Shown in pieces: positions 56,854 through 64,000 of a stretch of 64,000 nucleotides of DNA. The notes below the pieces were generated by a model. That model searched no databases. It saw only the letters and a list, made by a program, of their open reading frames with translations, and was not told where the DNA came from. Made by a program: the position numbers and the translations under genes. How positions within the stretch are numbered: position 1 is the stretch's first letter; the number at the start of each line of letters is the position of its first letter. Origin of the DNA: Blasia pusilla (Eukaryota; Marchantiophyta; Marchantiopsida; Blasiales); the NCBI GenBank assembly GCA_050084515.1, contig CM114275.1, forward strand, positions 8,742,001-8,806,000, given 5' to 3'.

Positions 56854-58420
56854 TTGATAATGCTCCATTTTTTGTGCCTGCGCTGCTCTAAATAATTTTG
56901 AGAAATTGATTTTGTAGATGCTCGCGGAGTGCCATCAGTTTCAGGTCCCAATCTCATTCCGCCACATTCCACTTTGAAGACCAAATCACCACATCCGCAA
57001 TCCACCCTATGAAACGTGTGGCTCGTAAAGCTTGATGAGGGAGACGAGAAACATCAAGCGATCTCACCCTTGCGATATAAGTGATGGTCAAGTAGAGAGC
57101 TTCAGCTTCTAGAGGAAGACAACCTGTTTCCGCAAGAAGAATAACATAAGGAGTTTGGTTTCTTACACCCAATTCTTCTTGTAGAAAGATCTTTTGCACC
57201 CTCCCCACGCGCTCCCAAACTGTCTTATTACAACTAGGGCCCCAAACTTGGGTCCCATACAAGGCCACGAGCAGCACTAAGCTCCTAAATAAGAACTTCT
57301 TAAGATCCCACGATCTTAAGATGAGCTCTTCTACACCGATCTAAAAGTGAATGTAGAATTTTGTAACCAGCTTATACTCTCTTTTGTAGGCAAAGTGCCC
57401 AACTACAATCTTGAGAGAAATTAATGTCTAGATATTTGTAACTCTTCACTTGTTATAATTGTAGACCTTTGTAAAAGAACGAGAACTTGGATCTCGTACC
57501 CACTATAATGACTTTAGACTTCTCCATATTAATCTCCATTTAATTCTGGTACACACATTTGCCAAAGTGTCGAGGTGTTTTTGTAAAGTAATGCCATCAC
57601 ATGCTAGTAATATGATATCATTTGCATACAATAAAGCTTTGATGGAAATGTCTCCAAGGTTGATACCTTCACTATCACATTCCTCCAATCACTTTTCAAT
57701 ATCATCTATGAAAACTCCAAATAGAGTAGGGGAGAGAGGGCAACCTTGAATGACTCGGATAGTACTCAAGATCTCCTAAGTTTGTGAACCTTTGATCTTG
57801 GTCCGAACAAAATGGTACAACGTGGCCACGGCATCTAGGAGATTTTGTGGTACTCCAATGGATTGCAACCTATCCCATAATAGCTTACGAGGTACTGTAT
57901 CAAAAGCTTTTTTGAAATCGATGAAACCGCAAAAGCTTTCCCATTGCCCTTAGATTTCTCCCGTAAAACACGCAAGGCCAGGATATGGTCGATGGTGTTG
58001 TATGTTGGATGAAAACCAGCTTGGACTCGTGCTCTCTTTTCAAAAGACCCTATCCATGTGCTCAACTTTGACTCCACCAATTTCTCAAAAAGCTTGGCAA
58101 AAACATTACTTACCATGCGAGTGCGATAGTTTGTCACCAAATCCTTTCTTTTTTATTTGTGGATAGGAACAATCTCCCATAGCGACCAAGTAAAAGGAAA
58201 ACCATCGATAACAGCATAACCCAATACTTTTGTGAGAATCGATTCGATAGAATCTCCTCCCCACTTGAGAAGTTCAACAGAAATACCATCCAAATCCTCA
58301 CATTTGCTATTGCTAATCTTCTTAGTTGAGTTATCATCTCTGCCTCAGAGAATAAGCGTGGTATGCCTTCACAATGGGGCATAGATGTAGCATCGGGGAA
58401 TTAATAGAGCTTTTTGGCAA
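56854..58420 (-). pseudogene. LINE reverse transcriptase fragment
   Basis: In minus-strand order: an N-terminal RT piece with LFSEAEMITQLRRLAIANV, then NYRTRMVSNVFAKLFEKLVE with QAGFHPTYNTIDHILALRVL, the active site ALLYANDIILLACDG (YADD changed to YAND), and a C-terminal part LLVALYGTQVWGPSCNKTVW, TPYVILLAETGCLPLEAEAL. These are non-LTR RT motifs. Stops separate all pieces. Confidence 0.88.
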
Positions 58421-58852
58421 AAGATATCAAAGACTTGGGATCAAGAGAAGGTTTTGAAGACCGTACTTAGCATACATATCCAATAAAAAAGATTTAATAA
58501 TCCAATTTCCACTTTTGGAACTTCAACCAAAAATATCCACTCGGGAAGATTTTTGGATTATATTTACGTGGCCATAAAATTTCATCATAAATGATAAACT
58601 AGAGCTTGTTGCAATCTTGGTATTTTACATTTACGGGTCTTCTTTTTATTGCATTTTCTTTCTATTGCTTTAATCAATTGCATTCTACATGTACTAAATT
58701 ACCAATTTAAAAATGGAAAAACTCATGAATTTGATATTGAAAGAATCTACATCCTAAATTATGATAGAAACAATTACAAAGGTAAAAAATGAAAAATAAA
58801 TTCAGAAGACTTCCTTACAACATTGCGTTTATAACATTTATGCTTAACACAA

Positions 58853-58885
58853 AGTAGTAAGATGCCCGCGTGACGCACGGGTCTT
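58853..58885 (-). other. Helitron-like terminal hairpin
   Basis: CCCGTGCGTCACGCGGG on the minus strand forms a six-pair stem followed by CATCTTACTAC, close to the 26317 end (CCTTACTAG). The terminal CTAG is CTAC here. Confidence 0.42.
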
Positions 58886-59308
58886 TGTAAAATATGTATG
58901 TACTCCCTGTAGTGTACCAGTGGCATGTGAAAGCCATAAACACCCCACTATATGCATTTATTGTCTAGAGGGGAAGATTGAACACAAGTTGCATGGCCCG
59001 TCGGAGGAACCAATCCTCCGTGCCCACATCATGTGTCCAAGCCCTCTAGCCTACCATTGACATTTGCTGACATGCAAGGGACTTTGGTATTTATTTCTGA
59101 AATATATTTTTCCTGCGTTGATCTTGTTGCCCATTCAAGTATCCAACTGCATGCAATAAATGCATAGTCAAATGTTTATGGGCTTCGCGAATGGCCGTGA
59201 TGGAATTCAATTTATAATCATTACGACAAGTGACAAACTTGTGTTGATTTTAAAAGACAAGTGTCATATATATGATGCCTCGCCTATATGAACAATAAGA
59301 CAAAATAG

Positions 59309-59960
59309 TGGGATAGTAGGACAAAATAGCAACATGTTTGAATTATGTCCCTCGATTCATGTTAAATGGGTAGAGAAAATGAATTTGAGTGGAAGAGGAA
59401 AATATTTTTATTTATTAATCATTAAGTTAATTTATATTATAATGGATGATCCAAAGTTTGCAATAAGAAAAACTAAGATAATTTAAAAAAGAAAATTTTA
59501 TCGTAATTCATATTTGATAGGAAGGAAAAATGAATTTTAATGGAGAAGGAACAAATATTGTTTAAATTTTGTGGATTGGTGGAATTATTTAGGGAGGTGG
59601 GGTACATTTTAATTTTAATTATAACTAAGGAGTGGAATTAATTAGGAGAGTGGAATGTTATTACTCTAATAAGATTTAAGAAAATAGAAATTATATTTAA
59701 TTATTTATATGAAAAACATGATTTTAAAAATAATAATAATGTTATTATTTTGAAAAAGGAAAATGAATTTTAATGAGAAATTTAAATTATTTCATTGATT
59801 AAAACTAACTAAGAATTAAATTAACGAACGTTATTATGATGGAAAGAGTAGATATTTTTTAAATTTTGACGGAAAATTTAATGGAAGAGTGACTTTATTT
59901 AAGAGAGTTGAATATTATTTAATATTTACTTGAAAGATAAAATTATTAAAAAATTCAATT
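59309..59960. repeat. AT-rich interspersed repeat, copy 2
   Basis: Aligns in the same orientation with 22040-22690. Base composition is very AT-rich compared with the dUTPase gene that starts 500 bp later. It lies on the body side of the Helitron-like end at 58853, so it may be part of that element. Confidence 0.75.
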
Positions 59961-60442
59961 ATTCTTTAAAGATTTTAAAAGATAAAAAGTTTATATAATT
60001 TTCAGATCTAAAATATTTCTAAGTTATTAAAAAATATTTTCATGCTAACTAGTAGTAACCATGTTATGCGAGTAATCAAAAGTCCCTCCACACGGATTAT
60101 AATTTTCTTGTGTGCCATAACTGCCCTGAATAACAAACGGTTCCAAAGTATTCTTTTAATAATGCACAAGAAGGAATAATTTACACAAAACGTGACCACA
60201 ATTAATAATATTATAATGCAACGTGGCTTCAAATGTAGCGGAGCGGAAACGATTCTTTCCCGCCACTCCTTTCCCGCCACTTCTTCTTACTATGTGTGTC
60301 CGATCACCGGCTCGTACCTTCACTCTATCCGGTCCTGTTCATCTCTTCAGTGGACTCCGCGGCCGTTCCTTCCCCCCAACTTGCCAGCGCGGGATTACGG
60401 CAGTTGATTGATTCTTCGTTCGTGAAAGGGCGAGGAGAGTTG

Positions 60443-61506
60443 ATGCAAGCACTTTCCGCAGCTGCAGTCGGGCTGACAAGAGGGTTGCCGATGGAAGCAG
60501 ACGGTTCGAGGGATATGTCGGAAGCCAGGGAGCCCGTGCAGAAGAAACAGGCGATGGAGGTCGCGGAGGCTATGTGCGGCAGCAATGGCAATGGGGGTGT
60601 CGTGAGCTTCAAGCAGGATCGTTCCCTTGCCCTACGAGTGAAGAAACTGGCACCGGAAGCGGTTCTACCGTGCAGGGGATCCCCTTTCGCTGCCGGCTAC
60701 GACTTGTCGAGGTGAGGAATGGCTCGTGCTCTGTGTATCCGCGAGAGAGTTTCTTCCTGAGTTTTGTTTGCTGATGATATCGTATGGAGTGGCTTTCTGT
60801 CGTAGATCTGCGCTAATGGCCGGTGGTTGTGGCAGTGCCTATGAGGCCGTCGTACCTGCTCGCGGCAAAGCTTTGATCAAGACGGAGCTCTCGATTGCCA
60901 TTCCAGAGGGGACGTACGCTCGCGTTGGTGATTACCCCTTTCCGCTCTGAGTGTGTTCACAACATATCAGGTTTCAGGAATTTACGGCGCTCGTTAGTTT
61001 CAGTTCCGGGAAGGAATGTTGCCTGCGTAAGTGAGCTCGTGATAGCTGTGGTTGGTTGTTCCATCTGTTTGGTCCACCACTCGACTGTGCAAGGAATTTG
61101 TCTGCTCTGATGTTGAAGGAGGATGTGGTAACGGGAGTGAGGTTAATGATCTGAGTATGGTTTATCGCGGCGCTGAGACGAGGGTTTGTGGTTGCGTGCA
61201 TCTGTTCATGTTACAGCTCCTCGATCAGGACTAGCGTGGAAGAATTCGATCGATGTCGGTGCAGGAGTTATCGACGCCGACTACAGAGGACCTTTGGGAG
61301 TCATTCTATTCAACCATTCTGACTCGGACTTTACCATAAGAGCCGGAGATCGCATAGCTCAACTGATTCTGGAATGCATTGTGACTCCCGAGGTTGTGGA
61401 ACTGAATGAGTTGGACGCTACCACTCGAGGAGACGGCGGGTTCGGTTCCACGGGTGTGAACGGCACTCCTGTGGTCCTCGTAGGCGCTGCCAGTGCTGCG
61501 GTATAG
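60443..61506 (+). CDS. DUT: deoxyuridine triphosphatase (dUTPase)
   Basis: Three exons join in phase: 60443-60711, 60836-60927 and 61217-61506, giving 216 residues. All five trimeric dUTPase motifs are present: [26 protein letters not shown], the block [27 protein letters not shown] and [12 protein letters not shown]. The enzyme turns dUTP into dUMP and PPi, which keeps uracil out of DNA and feeds dTMP synthesis. The N-terminus has about 60 residues before the conserved [13 protein letters not shown]. An in-frame ATG at 60296 would add 49 Ser/Leu-rich residues that could be an organelle signal, so the start is open. A 15-residue tail ([15 protein letters not shown]) follows motif 5, where plant enzymes usually stop. 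Confidence 0.96.
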
Positions 61507-62469
61507 ACCACTACCTCGTTTCCCATGATCAAATCGATGTTTGCAAGGGGATGATCTTGTCTGAAAGCGTTCAGTCTTTCACAGACAGGCCATGTTTTGT
61601 CCCTGAAACGTGGCTACAGACCACACATTTTTGCGGGTTAATGAGAAACCGCTATATCTGGTACGATACTATCCACGACAGCACTCCAACGATACGGAAG
61701 AGTTACGGTAATAAGCCAACTGTAGGAAAGAAATATGTAGACAGCGGAAGGGCCAGGATGAAAGCTATCCACTGCCACACAGTGGTGGTTTTTCAATTGT
61801 AAGTTTAATGTTAAGGCACTGCGTTGAAACCCCTTTAAAGCACCAATCCCGCGTCATGGAGGAAGAAGTGTGACTGCCATAGGACAACTAAAGTAGCGAA
61901 GAAAACCCGAATGCAAATTGCCCAACTTAGTGAAAAAAAAATTGAGCAGATTTTGCGATAAATCCGCGTCAAGATGTAACAATTGCAATAATACATTTGA
62001 TTAGTGCAAACATCTGATAAACAAAAAAATGTTTCACATCTTACAATCATCGAAGCACGAAGAAAAGGCTTTGAAATTATAAAATATATTGTTGAAATGA
62101 TGAATATCTTTCTCCAAATTGTTTCCATATTTTCGTTTTCACCTACGAAAACGTAGAACAAGCCAGCTCTCTATAAATTTTCCACGCTATATATCTGAAG
62201 TAAATATCTCTCGCAGCTGTGAATATTCAGATGAGACTCAGGTAAGGTAAATTGTGAATAAGAAAAAGAGAGACATTCCCGTCGATACACGTGATGTCCG
62301 TAACGTTCGTTTACCATCTCCTAGTGTTCAATCAAAGGTCTCTCAGAGACCTCTTAGAGTAGCGCCTCTTCCCTACTTCTGTGCGCTGTGTACTTCTGAG
62401 CCGGAAATCTGCGTTGAAGAATCATCAATGAGTTCGTGGACGCTGGCAGCAAGCAAACGAATATGCAAT
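61507..62469. other. intergenic space between convergent dUTPase and Borealin-like genes
   Basis: Contains the 3' flanks of both genes. No conserved frame seen. A minus-strand frame near 62370-62480 (HIRLLAASVHELIDD) could be a last exon of the Borealin-like gene, but no acceptor in the right phase was found. Confidence 0.45.
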
Positions 62470-64000
62470 TCAACCTTCGGTTCCAATCATGCAGCCTTCA
62501 GAATGGGTGAAACTGCGCTTACCCGTTTCTGGACCAGGTGTTAACCCAAATTCCCCGAGAGGCGAACCATTCATCGACAGGAGCACTTCTCCATGCTTAG
62601 GAAGTCTTAGAGTCTTGGGTGTCACCCCACGCATGAGAGTGCTTCTCACGCCCTGCACAAAAAAGCTTCTATGAGCGGGTAAAGTGAAAGGTGAATGAAA
62701 AGAACCGTGATGGCTCCGAGTTTTCTTGACCCTTTACATCGTGTGCACTATGTTTTGAAGGTAAGATGCAGGAGCTTCTCATGCACATGGGTAGAGCGTG
62801 AAAACGAAGCATTTCATGCAGTCCGAGATGGACACTCTTCGCCGAAGTGCAATCATTCCTAAAGACTACGAACCAAACGTAAAGACGAACCTCGGACAGA
62901 GTTCCACAGATGCACAACTTCATCGATCCTGTACCTAGAACTTCGGCAAACGGATAACTACATGATGAGTGCATGGAGAGATTGGAAGGCGCCTCTCCAT
63001 ACACAGTACAGTAATGAGCGCATTGAGATTGTCTGGAAGGACACATTGGATGCTCCAGGATTTGGTGACACAGTGAAGGAGTCCAAACCATGGCGGAGTG
63101 CTGCTGCTGATAACTTCCGATCGAAGCACCAAAACCTGTCGTGTGGCCCATGGCTTGCAACTGCGCGATGTACTCAGGCCAACTGACCTCCTTCCCCACA
63201 TCCTGCACGCTGACAGCACTCAGAATTCACAATATTTCTCTGGGATAGGAGTTGGAAGCTGAAGCCTACAAATAGTGAAACCAGCGAGTTCTGCTACTGA
63301 AAATAACAAAAGAAAGAACACCTACTCCATAAGGTAGGAACGTCTCCGTCTTGTGTGATCAGAGAAAATGCACAACGGAGGTATACAGTACCTGGTCTAC
63401 ATTTTGCTTCTCCACGGTGCGCAGGTGACGTTGGATTCCTGGGAAGCATGCCAACATAAATCAGATAACATCTCAGTCCTGCCAGAGACACGAAGGTCTG
63501 GGTGTCCCATATTCAATGACTGCACAAAAAGAGGAAAAGGATCACGTCTGAAAAATTTATAGCCTTGAAGTAGCAATTTGCGCACCTGAGGTGCTGGGTG
63601 GAACAAAAGCCGGAGCGTAGAAAGAAGAGTTCAGATCTCCGGACAAGTTGTCTGTTGCGTTAGATAGGCAGTCATGAAGATTTTTCTTGCTGGATCTCAG
63701 CAAGGCAGCGTAAGGGGATGCTTTTTGCAGTTGAACTCTCCCATCATCCTTCGTTACAGCCTCGATACCGGGACAGGACTTCACATATTCCTCTAGGGCC
63801 ATGTTCTGTATGTCAGAGGGAAAGCTTGACAATTGACACGCCATTTGCGTTTTGATTGATGATAGTTGTGCAGAGGCAATTGCCCTGATAGCTGCAGACC
63901 TCGCGGCGACTGTTTCCCCATACAGCCAAGAACACAACCCACCATCGTGCCCGTCAGGACATGGCTACCACAAGTTTCGAAGAACCAGAGGCTGCCCAAG
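62470..64000 (-). CDS. putative Borealin-like chromosomal passenger protein (5' partial)
   Basis: Several exons are likely on the minus strand. The first visible one enters from the window edge and ends at a donor at 63586. It reads AARSAAIRAIASAQLSS, FPSDIQNMALEEYVKSCPG and ASPYAALLRSSKKNLHD, similar in kind to the Borealin N-terminal helix region (short helices, then MxLEEF). Short middle exons rich in Pro/Ser/Thr (EYGTPRPS, NPTSPAHRGEAKCRP) can be joined near 63525 and 63440. A last clear exon, 62652-62523, reads STLMRGVTPKTLRLPKHGE then VLLSMNGSPLGEF, which resembles the NGSPL motif of Borealin C-termini. Borealin joins INCENP, Survivin and Aurora at centromeres. Exon joining between 62660 and 63360 is unresolved, and the identification rests on two short motifs recalled from memory. 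Confidence 0.45.

Noticed and set aside
1-64000. CRISPR arrays, operons, ribosome binding sites and attachment sites
   Set aside because: The window is eukaryotic nuclear DNA with introns. No regular short repeat-spacer array was seen; the repeats found are LTR, tandem or hairpin structures.

Overview
The window looks like a land-plant nuclear genome. The host genes are of plant type, several carry GT-AG introns, and most of the DNA is nested LTR retrotransposons. Host genes are plastid ribosomal protein S1, an SRC2-like C2-domain protein, a plastid-type nucleoside diphosphate kinase, an ATXR5/6-type histone H3K27 monomethyltransferase, a dUTPase, and a partial gene that may be the chromosomal-passenger subunit Borealin. 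I suspect a non-seed plant (bryophyte, lycophyte or fern), but the sequence does not prove it.

Layout. 1-7530: 3' three quarters of a Ty3/gypsy element on the + strand (copy 1). 7531-13188: copia element on the - strand with a 1-kb solo LTR of another family nested in it. 13189-15567: 5' end of a third gypsy copy on the - strand. 15651-16123: 240-bp tandem duplication. 16393-17676: RPS1. 20282-21420: C2 gene (-). 22.0-28.5 kb: AT-rich repeats, decayed copia pieces and Helitron-like ends. 28544-30874: NDPK. 32239-35058: ATXR5/6 (-). 35735-36167: cluster of four hairpins. 36756-51.0 kb: gypsy copy 4 (+) interrupted by gypsy copy 2 (-, 40947-49093) and a foreign LTR. 52.1-58.4 kb: LINE (-) interrupted by a second copia (52476-56775). 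58.4-60.2 kb: AT-rich repeat DNA. 60443-61506: dUTPase. 62470-64000: Borealin-like gene (-), running off the window.

The most unusual system is the gypsy family. Between protease and reverse transcriptase it carries a C5 cytosine DNA methyltransferase (2236-3172, motifs I to X). At the C-terminal end of the integrase, where many plant Ty3 elements have a chromodomain, it has a C4HC3 PHD finger (6096-6584 and 41905-42255). So one mobile element carries its own DNA-methylation writer and a probable histone-tail reader. Every copy here is damaged. Copy 1 has a 2-bp frameshift in the methyltransferase, copy 2 has lost it in a 2.1-kb internal deletion, and a third degenerate methyltransferase lies at 49490-50990. 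The termini of the family are also odd: integrated copies begin and end inside what the polypurine tract would define as the LTR.

The host genes do not form a pathway. They are separate housekeeping and chromatin genes in gene islands between retroelement blocks. No tRNA, rRNA or CRISPR was seen.
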